Counted from the stretch's first letter, positions 1 through 12,256 are shown. The stretch: DNA of 64,000 nt from Paraburkholderia sp. IMGN_8 (GCF_038050405.1 NZ_CP150900.1:496001-560000), one strand, 5' to 3'. Made by a program: numbers and translations. The notes: generated from the sequence alone by a model not told the origin.

Positions 1-1
1 G

Positions 2-262
2 TACCTGATTCCGTGCGGCCTGGAACCGGACGAGGAAGCGCGTCTGAAAGTGCTGGCGCGTCGCGCATTCGACGTGCTCGGCTGCACCGATTGGGGCCGT
101 GCGGATTTCATGCTCGACGCGCACGGCAATCCGTATTTTCTTGAAGTGAACACGGCGCCTGGGATGACCGATCACTCGCTGCCGCCGAAAGCGGCGCGTG
201 CGGTGGGCATCAGCTACCAGGAACTGGTTGTCGGCGTGTTGGCGCTGACGCTCAAGGACTAA
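2..262 (+). CDS. ddl: D-alanine--D-alanine ligase, C-terminal end (partial)
   Basis: The reading frame is open from the left edge and covers about the last 86 residues; the start lies outside the window. Ddl joins two D-alanines with ATP for peptidoglycan precursor synthesis in the cytoplasm. The visible part has the ATP-grasp end: a GRADFMLD segment, then [12 protein letters not shown], which carries the Glu and Asn metal ligands and the Gly-Met-Thr typical of Ddl. The gene sits 35 bp before ftsQ, the standard ddlB position in the division and cell wall cluster. Identity is well supported by motif and context. Confidence 0.93.
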   Translation, partial: YLIPCGLEPDEEARLKVLARRAFDVLGCTDWGRADFMLDAHGNPYFLEVNTAPGMTDHSLPPKAARAVGISYQELVVGVLALTLKD

Positions 263-297
263 CAAAGGACTAACCGGGGCGACCCGAAAGCAACACC

Positions 298-1050
298 ATG
301 TGGAACAACGTTCGCCAGCTCAATCTCGCCGCCAACGCATTGCATGCGTTGCTGGTGCTCGTGCTGCTGGCGGCGGGCGGTTACTGGCTGATCCAGCGCC
401 CGAATTTCGCGCTGCGCGAAATCCAGATCGATGGAGACACCGAGCACATCAATTCGCCGACGGTGCGCGCCGGTGTAGTAGGGCGGTTGAAGGGCAACTT
501 TTTTACGGTGGATCTCGACGTCGCACGGCAGGCGTTCGAGCAGATGCCGTGGGTGCGTCATGCGAGCGTGCGGCGCGTCTGGCCGAATGCACTAGCTGTC
601 ACGCTCGAAGAGTACAAACCGCTGGGAACGTGGGGCAGCGATCAGCTGGTCAGCGTCGACGGCGAGCTGTTCACCGCGAACCAGGGCGAGCTCGAAGAAG
701 AGCTGCCTGCGTTCGACGGCCCGGACGGCACGGCAAAAGAAGTTGTCGCGCGTTATCGCGACTTCAGGAAGTGGTTTGCGCCGCTGGGCGCGACGCCGGA
801 TGAAGTGACACTGTCGCCGCGCTACGCGTGGACCGTGAAGCTGTCGAACGGCATGCAGGTGGAACTTGGGCGCGAACGCAATCAGGACACGCTGCTCGAT
901 CGCAGCAAGCGCCTGACCGCGGCGTGGAACGCGGTGACGCAACGTTGGGGAAAGGATATCGAGTATGCGGACTTGCGCTATCCGAACGGTTTCGCGATTC
1001 GTGCCGCTGGCATGCGCTTTATCAGCGAACCCGACAAGGGCAAGAAGTAA
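298..1050 (+). CDS. ftsQ: cell division protein FtsQ
   Basis: A 250-residue bitopic inner-membrane protein of the divisome that links early cytoplasmic and late periplasmic division proteins (FtsB/FtsL). There is a short cytoplasmic N-terminus, one membrane segment at about residues 13-30 (rich in Leu/Val/Ala), then a POTRA-like domain starting near LREIQIDGD and a beta domain with the PWVRHASVRRVWP stretch typical of FtsQ/DivIB. Length is normal for the family. It lies between ddl and ftsA, with a 27 bp gap to ftsA, so co-transcription is likely. Confidence 0.95.
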   Translation: MWNNVRQLNLAANALHALLVLVLLAAGGYWLIQRPNFALREIQIDGDTEHINSPTVRAGVVGRLKGNFFTVDLDVARQAFEQMPWVRHASVRRVWPNALAVTLEEYKPLGTWGSDQLVSVDGELFTANQGELEEELPAFDGPDGTAKEVVARYRDFRKWFAPLGATPDEVTLSPRYAWTVKLSNGMQVELGRERNQDTLLDRSKRLTAAWNAVTQRWGKDIEYADLRYPNGFAIRAAGMRFISEPDKGKK

Positions 1051-1077
1051 ACGGACATCACACGCAATGAGCACGCT

Positions 1078-2310
1078 ATGAGTAAAGACTATAAAGATCT
1101 GCTGGTCGCCCTCGACATTGGGACGGCGAAGGTGGTGGCCATCGTCGCCGAACTGAAAGGCGAAGGTCACTACGAGGTGATCGGACTCGGCCAGAGCGAA
1201 TCGAAGGGGCTCAAGAAAGGCGTCGTGGTGAACATCGAGGCCACCGTGCAGTCCATTCAGCGTGCGCTCGAAGAAGCCGAGCTGATGGCCGACTGCAAGA
1301 TCACTAACGTATTTACCGGGATCGCCGGCAGCCATATCCGCAGCTTCAATTCGAGCGGCATGGTGGCGATCAAGGAGAAAGAAGTCACGCAGACAGATGT
1401 GGCGCGCGTGATCGAGACGGCCAAGGCGATCAACATCCCGACCGATCAGCAGGTGCTGCACATCCTGACGCAGGAATTCATCATCGACGGTCAGGAAGAT
1501 GTGCGCGAGCCGATCGGCATGAGCGGCATCCGGCTGGAAGTGAAGGTGCACATCGTGACCGGCGCGGTGAGCGCGGCGCAGAACATCGTCAAGTGCGTGC
1601 GCCGTTGCGGGCTCGAAGTGAACGATCTGATCTTGCAGCCGCTGGCATCGTCGCTGGCGGTGCTGACGGAAGATGAAAAGGAACTGGGCGTGGTGCTGGT
1701 CGACATCGGCGGCGGCACGACGGACATCGCGATTTTCAGCGAAGGCGCGATTCGTCATACGGCGGTGATTCCGATCGCCGGCGACCAGATCACCAGCGAC
1801 ATCGCGATGGCCTTGCGTACGCCGACGCCGGATGCGGAAGACATCAAGGTCGATTACGGCATCGCCAAGCAGGCGCTGGCCGATCCGGACGAGATGATCG
1901 AAGTGCCGGGGCTGGGCGAGCGCGGTCCGCGCACGCTGTCGCGCCAGGCATTGGCGGCGGTGGTCGAACCGCGTGTCGAAGAACTGTTTTCACTCGTGCA
2001 GCAAGTGGTGCGCGAGTCGGGTTACGAGGAACTGCTGAGCTCCGGCGTGGTGCTGACCGGCGGCGCGTCGATGATGCTCGGGATGGTCGAACTCGGCGAG
2101 GACATTTTCCTGAAGCCGGTGCGTATCGGCGTGCCGGAATACGCGGGTGGTCTTGCGGACGTGGTGCGTAACCCGCGTTACTCGACGGCAATGGGGCTGC
2201 TCGTCGAAGGACGCTCGCAACGGATGCGCGGGCGCAAGGTCGCGGTGCAGTCGGGGTCGATGGGGCAGGTCTTCACGCGAATGAAAGACTGGTTCCTCGG
2301 CAACTTCTAA
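1078..2310 (+). CDS. ftsA: cell division protein FtsA
   Basis: Actin-like ATPase of 410 residues that anchors FtsZ filaments to the inner membrane and recruits later divisome proteins. Visible motifs: phosphate-1 loop LDIGTAKV at residues 12-19, phosphate-2 loop DIGGGTTD at 209-216, an adenosine-binding GVVLTGGAS motif in the last quarter, and a C-terminal amphipathic membrane-targeting helix ending KDWFLGNF. Start ATG at 1078 follows ftsQ closely; its ribosome site is weak, which fits translation linked to ftsQ. ftsZ begins 130 bp downstream. Confidence 0.97.
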   Translation: MSKDYKDLLVALDIGTAKVVAIVAELKGEGHYEVIGLGQSESKGLKKGVVVNIEATVQSIQRALEEAELMADCKITNVFTGIAGSHIRSFNSSGMVAIKEKEVTQTDVARVIETAKAINIPTDQQVLHILTQEFIIDGQEDVREPIGMSGIRLEVKVHIVTGAVSAAQNIVKCVRRCGLEVNDLILQPLASSLAVLTEDEKELGVVLVDIGGGTTDIAIFSEGAIRHTAVIPIAGDQITSDIAMALRTPTPDAEDIKVDYGIAKQALADPDEMIEVPGLGERGPRTLSRQALAAVVEPRVEELFSLVQQVVRESGYEELLSSGVVLTGGASMMLGMVELGEDIFLKPVRIGVPEYAGGLADVVRNPRYSTAMGLLVEGRSQRMRGRKVAVQSGSMGQVFTRMKDWFLGNF

Positions 2311-2440
2311 CGAATTCGCTTTTGAACGGTTTTACGTAAACACGCGCTGGTGCCGGCGGCTGGCGCGCGACAGGGGGTTGCCCGATCTCCTGCCGAATAA
2401 CGGCCGAGTGGCTGCAATTTTTTATCTTGACGGAGGCAAC

Positions 2441-3637
2441 ATGGAATTCCAGATGCTGGAAACCGAAACGAACGGCACCATCATCAAGGTGGTCGGAGTA
2501 GGTGGCGCTGGCGGCAATGCCGTTCAGCACATGATCAACAAAGGCGTGCAAGGCGTCGATTTCATCGTGATGAACACGGACGCCCAGGCACTGTCGCGTT
2601 CGCGTGCAACTGCGGTGATCCAGCTCGGCAATACGGGTCTTGGCGCTGGTGCCAAGCCGGAAATGGGCCGCGCGGCAGCAGAAGAAGCACGTGAACGCAT
2701 CGCCGACGCACTGCTCGGCGCGCACATGGTGTTCATCACCGCCGGCATGGGCGGCGGCACGGGTACGGGCGCCGCGCCCGTGGTCGCGCAGATCGCCAAG
2801 GAAATGGGTATCTTGACTGTTGGCGTGGTCAGCAAGCCGTTCGAATTCGAAGGCGGCAAGCGGATGCGCGTTGCAGAAGCAGGTTCGCAGCAACTGGAGG
2901 ATCACGTCGACTCGCTGATCGTCGTTCTGAACGACAAGCTGTTCGAGGTGATGGGCGATGACGCCGAGATGGACAAGTGCTTCCAGTGCGCAGACGACGT
3001 TCTGAACAACGCAGTTGCCGGTATCGCCGAAATCATCAATGTCGACGGTCTGGTGAACGTCGACTTCGAAGACGTGAAGACGGTGATGGGCGAGCAAGGC
3101 AAGGCGATGATGGGCACGGCGACGGTTGCCGGCGTCGATCGCGCGCGTCTGGCCGCAGAGCAGGCTGTTGCCAGCCCGCTGCTGGAAGGTGTGGATCTGT
3201 CGGGCGCGCGTGGCGTGCTGGTCAACATCACGTCGAGCCGTTCGCTGCGTCTGTCGGAAACGCGCGAAGTGATGAACACCATCAAGAGCTATGCTGCAGA
3301 AGACGCTACGGTGATCTTCGGTGCGGTGTACGACGATGCAATGGGCGACGCGCTGCGCGTGACGGTCGTGGCAACGGGTCTGGGCCGTGCGGCGAAGAAG
3401 CAGCAATCGGCACCGATGACGCTGCTGCGCACCGGCACGGACAATCAGCCGATCAGCACGATGCAACACGCAGCGTACGCACCGTCGCACGCCAGCACGG
3501 CCGATTACGGCGCGCTGGACACGCCGGCTGTGTGGCGCACGTCGCGCGATACGGCGGCTTCGCACGTGCAGGCGCTGCAGGAAAAGGGTGTCGATACGTA
3601 CGACATTCCGGCGTTCCTGCGCAAGCAAGCGGACTGA
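2441..3637 (+). CDS. ftsZ: cell division protein FtsZ
   Basis: Tubulin-like GTPase of 398 residues that forms the cytokinetic ring. The tubulin signature GGGTGTG lies at residues 104-110, the N-terminal nucleotide-binding GVGGAGGNA at about 19-27, and the C-terminal conserved peptide DIPAFLRKQ, which binds FtsA and ZapD, is at the very end. The frame is open further upstream, but ATG 2441 is chosen because a cggagg ribosome site sits just before it and the protein then starts as MEFQMLETE, as in relatives. Downstream there are 249 bp without a clear gene before the peroxiredoxin. Confidence 0.97.
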   Translation: MEFQMLETETNGTIIKVVGVGGAGGNAVQHMINKGVQGVDFIVMNTDAQALSRSRATAVIQLGNTGLGAGAKPEMGRAAAEEARERIADALLGAHMVFITAGMGGGTGTGAAPVVAQIAKEMGILTVGVVSKPFEFEGGKRMRVAEAGSQQLEDHVDSLIVVLNDKLFEVMGDDAEMDKCFQCADDVLNNAVAGIAEIINVDGLVNVDFEDVKTVMGEQGKAMMGTATVAGVDRARLAAEQAVASPLLEGVDLSGARGVLVNITSSRSLRLSETREVMNTIKSYAAEDATVIFGAVYDDAMGDALRVTVVATGLGRAAKKQQSAPMTLLRTGTDNQPISTMQHAAYAPSHASTADYGALDTPAVWRTSRDTAASHVQALQEKGVDTYDIPAFLRKQAD

Positions 3638-3886
3638 GCGCACGAGCAGGCTTTCGCTGCGGCGCCGTTTTTTAGCGCTGGCAGACGAATGCACGAGCGT
3701 GGCGGGTGAACGGCGAACAGGCCGCGTATCGTCAGATTCGCGGCAAGGACAGGTGCCCTCTTCGGATTCGCGAAGCGGAATGGGCGACTGTCGCCGGATG
3801 ACGGAGTCTTCAATCGGACAACCGTCGCATTTCACTGCGACACGACAACGTGCGAGCGTGCTTCGCATCGATGCAAAGGACTGAGC

Positions 3887-4390
3887 ATGATTCAGACAGG
3901 TGAAAGGCTGCCCGACGCGACGCTCTTCGAGTTCGTCGAAGACGCGCGGGCGGGCTGCACGGTCGGGCCTAACAGCTTCGACGTGCGCGAGCAGACGGCG
4001 GGCAAGCGCGTGGTGATCTTCGGATTGCCGGGCGCGTTCACGCCGACCTGTTCGGCCAAACATGTGCCGGGTTACGTCGAGCACGCCGAGCAGTTGCGCG
4101 CTCTTGGCATCGACGAGATCTGGTGCGTGTCCGTCAACGACGCGTTCGTAATGGGCGCGTGGGGACGCGATCAGCACGCCTCGGGCAAGGTGCGCATGAT
4201 GGCGGACGGCAGTGCGGCTTTCACGAAGGCGCTCGGTCTTGAGCAGGATTTGTCGGCGCGCGGCATGGGGATCCGTTCCCAGCGCTACGCAATGGTGGTC
4301 GACGACGGCGTGGTCAAGACGTTGAACGTCGAGGCTGCCGGCAAATTCGAAGTCAGCGATGCAGGGAGTATCCTCGCTACGTTGAGCTAG
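3887..4390 (+). CDS. peroxiredoxin, Prx5/type II family
   Basis: Thiol peroxidase of 167 residues predicted to reduce hydrogen peroxide and organic hydroperoxides in the cytosol. The active site is PGAFTPTCS with the peroxidatic Cys55; a further Cys80 (IWC) and the family's conserved arginine in RSQRYAMVV are present. An aaagga ribosome site precedes ATG 3887. It sits between ftsZ and lpxC, an insertion compared with E. coli that I recall as usual in Burkholderia. The electron donor (glutaredoxin or thioredoxin) cannot be told from sequence. Confidence 0.9.
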   Translation: MIQTGERLPDATLFEFVEDARAGCTVGPNSFDVREQTAGKRVVIFGLPGAFTPTCSAKHVPGYVEHAEQLRALGIDEIWCVSVNDAFVMGAWGRDQHASGKVRMMADGSAAFTKALGLEQDLSARGMGIRSQRYAMVVDDGVVKTLNVEAAGKFEVSDAGSILATLS

Positions 4391-4487
4391 TTGCTGTGCG
4401 TCTGAAGCCTTTGCCCTGAGTTTGCGCGGTAAGCGCGTTGTAGCAGGGCAACGGATAATAAGACGCTTTTGTGACAGGCCGTTACGC

Positions 4488-4528
4488 GGGCCGATGACCG
4501 GGAACGCCTCCGTTCCGGACATCGGCCC
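4488..4528 (+). terminator. strong stem-loop between peroxiredoxin gene and lpxC
   Basis: Outer arms GGGCCGATG and CATCGGCCC (9 bp, perfect) enclose a second stem GGAACG/CGTTCC, so almost the whole 41 nt pairs. There is no U-tract after it. It could end or stabilise the peroxiredoxin message, or act in the lpxC leader; which one is not visible. Confidence 0.45.
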
Positions 4529-4617
4529 GTCACGCTTTCCCTGACGAGTGCCCATCGAGTAATGCGGCGAAACAGATTGATACGTTCCGCGCAAAGACGC
4601 TCCTTAGGGTATTGGAG

Positions 4618-4623
4618 TATAAT
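4618..4623 (+). promoter_or_regulatory. candidate -10 box for lpxC
   Basis: A perfect TATAAT lies 57 bp before the lpxC start. The hexamer at 17-bp spacing upstream (agacgc) is a poor -35, so this is only a candidate. Confidence 0.4.
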
Positions 4624-4679
4624 TCGCGCTATGGAATAAAAAGTCCCGATTGGGATTTTCAATCGAATAGAAGATCGCC

Positions 4680-5597
4680 ATGTTGAAGCAGCGCACTATC
4701 AAATCAATCGTCAAGACAGTCGGCATCGGCTTGCACTCCGGCCGCAAAGTCGACTTGACGCTCCGCCCGGCGGCGCCGGACACAGGCATCGTGTTTTCGC
4801 GCGTGGATTTGCCCACGCCGGTGGATATTCCCGCGTCGGCGATGGCGATTGGCGACACGCGTCTGGCTTCCGTGTTGCAGAAAGACGGCGCGCGGGTGTC
4901 GACGGTCGAGCATTTGATGTCCGCTTGCGCGGGTCTCGGCATCGACAATCTGTATGTCGATGTCACCGCCGAAGAAATCCCGATCATGGACGGTAGTGCA
5001 GGGTCTTTCGTGTTTCTGATTCAATCGGCCGGTATTGAAGAGCAGAACGCGGCGAAGAAATTCATTAAGGTCACCAAGCCGGTCGAAATCCGCGACGGCG
5101 ACAAGTTCGCGCGGCTCGACCCGTATTTCGGTTTCAAGCTGAAATTCACGATCGATTTCCGTCACCCGGCTGTCGATAAAACCGGTCAGGCGCTGGAAGT
5201 GGATTTTGCCAATACGTCGTACGTGCGGGAAATTGCCCGTGCGCGCACGTTCGGCTTTGCGCATGAAGTGGAAATGATGCGAGAACTGGGTTTGGCGCGC
5301 GGCGGCAGCATGGATAACGCGATCGTGCTGGACGAATACCGTATTCTGAATAACGACGGCCTGCGTTACGACGACGAATTCGTGAAGCACAAGATGCTCG
5401 ACGCGATCGGCGATCTGTACGTGGTCGGCCATCCGTTGCTGGCATCGTACACGGCGTACAAGTCGGGCCACGGCCTGAACAACGCGCTGCTGCGCGAACT
5501 GCTGGCGCATGAAGATGCGTACGAAATCGTCACCTTCGACGACACGCAGAAGGCGCCTCGCGGCTTTGCGTACGAAACGCAGACGGCATTTGCATGA
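4680..5597 (+). CDS. lpxC: UDP-3-O-acyl-N-acetylglucosamine deacetylase LpxC
   Basis: Zinc metalloamidase of 305 residues that carries out the committed step of lipid A synthesis. Zinc ligands are visible: His78 in VEHLM, and His237 and Asp241 in [11 protein letters not shown]; the general-acid histidine is His264 in KSGHG. Each is one residue off E. coli numbering, and the length matches the family. A terminator follows within 50 bp, so it ends the transcription unit. Confidence 0.97.
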   Translation: MLKQRTIKSIVKTVGIGLHSGRKVDLTLRPAAPDTGIVFSRVDLPTPVDIPASAMAIGDTRLASVLQKDGARVSTVEHLMSACAGLGIDNLYVDVTAEEIPIMDGSAGSFVFLIQSAGIEEQNAAKKFIKVTKPVEIRDGDKFARLDPYFGFKLKFTIDFRHPAVDKTGQALEVDFANTSYVREIARARTFGFAHEVEMMRELGLARGGSMDNAIVLDEYRILNNDGLRYDDEFVKHKMLDAIGDLYVVGHPLLASYTAYKSGHGLNNALLRELLAHEDAYEIVTFDDTQKAPRGFAYETQTAFA

Positions 5598-5642
5598 CGT
5601 TGTCACCGCTTCGGGTGAATTTCCCGAAGCGAATGGATGAAA

Positions 5643-5674
5643 AATAAGCGGCCCATCTGGGCCGCTTATTTTTT
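5643..5674 (+). terminator. bidirectional intrinsic terminator between lpxC and dciA
   Basis: Stem AAGCGGCCC, loop atct, GGGCCGCTT, with A-rich sequence on one side and a T-run on the other. It can serve the convergent genes lpxC (+) and dciA (-), which end 5597 and 5677. Confidence 0.9.
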
Positions 5675-5676
5675 GT

Positions 5677-6162
5677 TCAGCGATTTCTCCTATGCCGCGC
5701 GGCCATTTTCGCCAGCGCCTCCTGCAACGGCGACGGCGCGAGCGATTCGGAAAGCGCGTGCAAGGCGTCCGCGCCAGCCGGTGTCATGCGCGCCTGCTTG
5801 ACCGGAGGCGGTTCTTTGGCGGGCTGCGGGCGCACGCGAATTCTCAGCGCATTGACCGGCCAGCCGCGCTGCTGCAAGTCTGATAACAGCCGCGGTTCCA
5901 TATGTCGCAGCCGCGCCGCCAGCGCGTTGTGTCCGGCAAACAGGGCCAGTACACCTTCCTTGATGAAGCTCGGCTCGACGCTGGTTGCCAGATAATCGGG
6001 GAGCAACTCCCGCAGATCCTTTTCGAGCGCGGCAATCTGTTCGACGCCCGCGCGCAGGGCCGCGAACGCGTCGGTGCGATTGAGCACTTCGGCGACGGGT
6101 TGCGGGCGGCGCGCGTTGAACTGCTTGGACGGCGGCCTTGAAAAGGACGGAAAACGGCTCAT
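5677..6162 (-). CDS. dciA: DciA-family (DUF721) replicative helicase loader
   Basis: 161-residue protein of the DUF721/DciA family. DciA proteins recruit and load DnaB helicase in bacteria that lack DnaC/DnaI. The C-terminal half holds the family-like segment with HNALAARLRHMEP followed by a strand LRIRVRP. The frame is open upstream to 6309, but ATG 6162 (MSRFPSFSRPP) is preferred because the upstream residues are Arg-rich and not protein-like. It is divergent from secA, at the place secM has in E. coli. Family call is good; helicase-loading is inferred from family knowledge. Confidence 0.8.
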   Translation of the reverse strand: MSRFPSFSRPPSKQFNARRPQPVAEVLNRTDAFAALRAGVEQIAALEKDLRELLPDYLATSVEPSFIKEGVLALFAGHNALAARLRHMEPRLLSDLQQRGWPVNALRIRVRPQPAKEPPPVKQARMTPAGADALHALSESLAPSPLQEALAKMAARHRRNR

Positions 6163-6453
6163 GTTTGGTGATGACGGCGTGTTCGCGCCCAATGCGCGTT
6201 CACGCCGCGATTGTACCGCGCAGGATGCACGCGGGCCTGCCTCAATGCGTACCGTCAGAGGGCGCTGCGGCGGGCTTCGGATGCGTTGCCGCCGTCGCGC
6301 TGCTGTCACAGGCGCGGGCGGGGGCGCGTGCTAAAATGCCCGATTCGAATTCACTCTTGGACTAAGCCGCCGAGGCACTTCCGACCCCGGAGCGCACGTG
6401 CACGAACTGCACGCCGCGAACCCAGCCGAAGCCGCGACGCAGACACCGATCCG

Positions 6454-9261
<2,808 letters not shown>

Positions 9262-9269
9262 AGGCGAAA

Positions 9270-9302
9270 GCGGCGCGCTTCATGCGCGCCGCGTCGTTTT
9301 TT
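9270..9302 (+). terminator. intrinsic terminator after secA
   Basis: GCGGCGCGC paired with GCGCGCCGC around a short loop, then a run of T after gtcg, starting 9 bp after the secA stop. Confidence 0.75.
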
Positions 9303-9414
9303 TGCGGTGCTTTGCTGGTAATTTCGCGGTGGTTTGGCAGCACGCCCGAGCCATCAGTTTCCGTTTCCCTCGATGCCGGCGCTCTGCCGGCATTTTCTTC
9401 GACAGGTCGCGACC

Positions 9415-10656
9415 ATGGCTGTCAATTTCCCCTCGATCGATCCCGCTCAACTCCATCCCGTCGCCGGCGTTACGCTAGGCTGGGCGGAGGCGAACATCCG
9501 CAAGCCGAACCGCAAGGACGTACTGGTCATTTCCGTCGACGAAGGCGCGACGGTAGGCGGCGCGTTCACGCAGAACCGCTTTTGCGCCGCGCCCGTCACG
9601 GTGTGCCGGGAGAATCTGGAACGTGTGCGCGCGGGCGGCAAGCCGATTCGCGCGCTGGTAATCAACACTGGTAACGCGAACGCGGGTACGGGCGAACCGG
9701 GGCTCGCGCATGCACGCGAAACCTGCGCGGAACTCGCGCGTCTGGCCGATATTGCGCCGGAACAGGTGCTGCCGTTTTCGACAGGCGTGATTCTGGAACC
9801 GCTGCCGGTCGATCGTCTGAAAGCGGGTCTGCCGGCCGCGCTGGCGAACCGCAAGGCTGCTCACTGGTACGACGCTGCGCAGGCGATCATGACCACGGAT
9901 ACGCTGCCTAAAGCCACTTCGCGCCAAGTCACGATCGACGGCCATACGGTGACACTGACCGGCATCAGCAAGGGCGCCGGCATGATCAAGCCGAACATGG
10001 CGACCATGCTCGGCTTCCTCGCGTTCGACGCCGCCGTGGCGCAACCCGTGCTCGACGCGCTGGTCAGGCACGTCGCGGACCGCTCGTTCAACTGCATCAC
10101 GATCGACGGCGATACGTCGACCAACGATTCTTTCATTCTGATCGCGTCGGGCAAATCGAGCCTGCCGGCAATCACGTCTACCGATTCGCCCGCTTATGCA
10201 GCGCTGCGCGATGTGGTGACCGAAGTCGCCCAGACGCTCGCACAACTGATCGTGCGCGATGGCGAAGGCGCGACCAAATTCATGACGGTGCACGTTGAAG
10301 GCGGTTCGAGCGTCGGTGAATGCCGCCAGATCGCGTACGCGATCGGCCATTCGCCACTCGTGAAAACGGCCTTCTATGCATCGGACCCGAATCTCGGCCG
10401 CATTCTCGCGGCCATCGGCTATGCCGGCGTAGACGATCTCGACGTCGGCAAGATCGATCTGTATCTGGACGACGTGCTGGTCGCGACGGCCGGCGGCCGC
10501 AATCCGGCCTACCGTGAAGAAGACGGCCAGCGCGTCATGAAAAAGAGCGAGATCGGCATTCGCGTCGTGCTCGGGCGCGGCAATGCGCAAGCCACGATCT
10601 GGACTTGCGATCTGTCGCACGACTACGTGAGCATCAACGCCGACTATCGTTCGTAA
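9415..10656 (+). CDS. argJ: bifunctional ornithine acetyltransferase / N-acetylglutamate synthase ArgJ
   Basis: 413 residues. ArgJ moves the acetyl group from N-acetylornithine to glutamate in the cyclic arginine pathway; bifunctional forms can also use acetyl-CoA. The self-cleavage site is visible as KPNMATMLG, with Ala196 before the nucleophile Thr197, so the precursor would split into alpha and beta chains there. ATG 9415 is chosen over the upstream in-frame start because it gives the usual N-terminus [10 protein letters not shown]. Whether it is mono- or bifunctional cannot be read from sequence. Confidence 0.95.
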   Translation: MAVNFPSIDPAQLHPVAGVTLGWAEANIRKPNRKDVLVISVDEGATVGGAFTQNRFCAAPVTVCRENLERVRAGGKPIRALVINTGNANAGTGEPGLAHARETCAELARLADIAPEQVLPFSTGVILEPLPVDRLKAGLPAALANRKAAHWYDAAQAIMTTDTLPKATSRQVTIDGHTVTLTGISKGAGMIKPNMATMLGFLAFDAAVAQPVLDALVRHVADRSFNCITIDGDTSTNDSFILIASGKSSLPAITSTDSPAYAALRDVVTEVAQTLAQLIVRDGEGATKFMTVHVEGGSSVGECRQIAYAIGHSPLVKTAFYASDPNLGRILAAIGYAGVDDLDVGKIDLYLDDVLVATAGGRNPAYREEDGQRVMKKSEIGIRVVLGRGNAQATIWTCDLSHDYVSINADYRS

Positions 10657-10696
10657 CCAGGTTCATCATGCGGCGCCTTGTCGCTTACTCACAGCC

Positions 10697-11566
10697 ATGG
10701 ACAAACTCGAACAGTTTCTGACCCGTGCCGAAGCCGTGCTCGGCCGTCTGGAAGCGATGCTTCCGCCCGCCGAGCCGGATATCGACTGGTCAGCCGCGGT
10801 CGCTTTTCGCTGGCGCAAGCGCCAGGGGCGCGGCTACCTGCAGCCGGTGCCCGCCATCTCGGCGATCACGCTCGACGACCTGCAAAACATCGATCGCCAG
10901 AAAGGTCTGATCGAGCAGAACACGCGTCAATTCGTGGACAAGCAACCGGCCAACAACGTGTTGCTGACGGGCGCGCGCGGCACCGGCAAGTCGTCGCTGA
11001 TCAAGGCTTGCCTGAACGCGTATGCGAAAAACGGCTTACGTCTGATCGAAGTGGATAAAGACGACCTGCACGATCTCGGCGACATCGTCGACCTGATCGC
11101 GCATCGGCCGGAGCGCTTCGTCGTGTTTTGTGACGACTTGTCGTTCGAAGACGGCGAGTCGGGCTACAAGGCGCTCAAAGTTGCGCTCGACGGCTCGATC
11201 GCGGCACAGTCGGACAATGTGCTGATCTATGCAACGTCGAACCGCCGCCATCTGCTGCCCGAGTACATGAGCGACAACGAAACGTACAAGCACATGGCCG
11301 ACGGCGAGATTCATCCGGGCGAACTGGTCGAAGAAAAGATCTCGTTGTCCGAGCGTTTCGGGCTGTGGGTCAGCTTCTATCCGTTCAAGCAGGACGACTA
11401 CCTGTCGATCATCGGCCACTGGCTGCGGCATTTCGGCTGCGATGACGCGGAAGTCGAAGCCGCGCGCGGCGATGCGCTGGTGTGGGCGCTAGAACGCGGT
11501 TCGCGCTCGGGGCGCGTCGCGTGGCAGTTCGCCCGCGACTGGTCGGGCCGGAAGACCCAGGCATGA
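10697..11566 (+). CDS. DUF815-family P-loop ATPase
   Basis: 289-residue AAA-like ATPase of the DUF815 family, whose role is not well established. Walker A GARGTGKSS is at residues 92-100, Walker B FVVFCDDLSF at 141-150 with two Asp, and a sensor-1-like ATSN near 179-182; SGR close to the C-terminus may be sensor 2. No membrane segment or signal. Its last codon overlaps the mutT start (ATGA), so the two are translationally coupled; argJ lies 40 bp upstream. Catalytic residues look intact. I do not assign a substrate. Confidence 0.85.
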   Translation: MDKLEQFLTRAEAVLGRLEAMLPPAEPDIDWSAAVAFRWRKRQGRGYLQPVPAISAITLDDLQNIDRQKGLIEQNTRQFVDKQPANNVLLTGARGTGKSSLIKACLNAYAKNGLRLIEVDKDDLHDLGDIVDLIAHRPERFVVFCDDLSFEDGESGYKALKVALDGSIAAQSDNVLIYATSNRRHLLPEYMSDNETYKHMADGEIHPGELVEEKISLSERFGLWVSFYPFKQDDYLSIIGHWLRHFGCDDAEVEAARGDALVWALERGSRSGRVAWQFARDWSGRKTQA

Positions 11567-11985
11567 GCGACGCGCAGAAGAATGCCGCCGGGCGGCCAGT
11601 GACGGAAGTCGCCGTCGGCGTGCTGATTCAGCCGGACGGGCGCTATTTGCTGGCCCAGCGCCCGGCTGGCAAGCCGTACGAGGGCTATTGGGAGTTTCCG
11701 GGCGGCAAGCTGGAGGCGGGCGAGTCGGTCGAGGCGGCGCTCGCTCGCGAGTTGCACGAGGAATTGGGGATCGACGTCAAGGCGAGCCACCTGTGGCACA
11801 CGCTCGAACACGATTACCCGCATGCCTATGTGCGGCTGTTTTTCTGCAAGGTAACGGACTGGACCGGCGAGTTGCACGGGCGTGAGGGTCAGGCGTTTGT
11901 CTGGCAGGCATTGCCCGCGGATGTTTCGCCGCTGTTGCCGGCGACGATTCCGGTGCTGGATTGGCTCGCGGCTGAGAAAAACTAG
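11563..11985 (+). CDS. mutT: Nudix hydrolase, MutT-type 8-oxo-dGTP diphosphatase
   Basis: 140 residues. The Nudix box runs from Gly48 to Ile70 (GGKLEAGES, then RELHEELGI), with all consensus residues. The MutT-like GYWEFPGGKLE segment and the position between secA/argJ and yacG-zapD-coaE, as in E. coli, support MutT, which removes 8-oxo-dGTP to prevent A:T to C:G mutation. Start 11563 overlaps the stop of the DUF815 gene. It converges with yacG on the other strand. Confidence 0.88.
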   Translation: MSDAQKNAAGRPVTEVAVGVLIQPDGRYLLAQRPAGKPYEGYWEFPGGKLEAGESVEAALARELHEELGIDVKASHLWHTLEHDYPHAYVRLFFCKVTDWTGELHGREGQAFVWQALPADVSPLLPATIPVLDWLAAEKN

Positions 11986-12058
11986 ACAGAACGGCGCGCG
12001 GTGGCGGGCGCTGCGCTAGCAGCGTCGACCCGCGCGTTCATACATACGGCTGGTGCGT

Positions 12059-12256
12059 CTAGTGCGGGTTGTAATCGCCACTCGGCGATTCATCCGGAGG
12101 CGCTTCTTCATCCGTGCCGCCGATCTTGTACTTCTCGGCGGCCCAGGCGCCGAGGTCGATCTGCTTGCAACGGTCGGAGCAGAACGGGCGAAAGCGGTTT
12201 TCAGGGGTCCAGCGGACATCCTTTCCGCAAGTAGGGCATTTGACGACAGTAGGCAT
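12059..12256 (-). CDS. yacG: DNA gyrase inhibitor / zinc-binding protein YacG
   Basis: 65-residue zinc protein. Four cysteines form the site: CPTC at residues 7-10 and CSDRC at 26-30; the segment [14 protein letters not shown] is the YacG signature. E. coli YacG binds zinc and inhibits gyrase by contacting GyrB. It lies downstream of zapD and coaE in the conserved coaE-zapD-yacG order. The acidic C-terminal tail is typical. Confidence 0.93.
   Translation of the reverse strand: MPTVVKCPTCGKDVRWTPENRFRPFCSDRCKQIDLGAWAAEKYKIGGTDEEAPPDESPSGDYNPH

Noticed and set aside
2273..4594. 773-codon open frame on the minus strand across ftsZ and the peroxiredoxin gene
   Set aside because: Antisense shadow of GC-rich genes; Arg/His-rich composition with no domain, and the plus-strand genes are certain.
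6302..6336. sigma70 promoter for secA (CTGTCA ... TAAAAT)
   Set aside because: Spacing is 23 bp, too long for a normal promoter.
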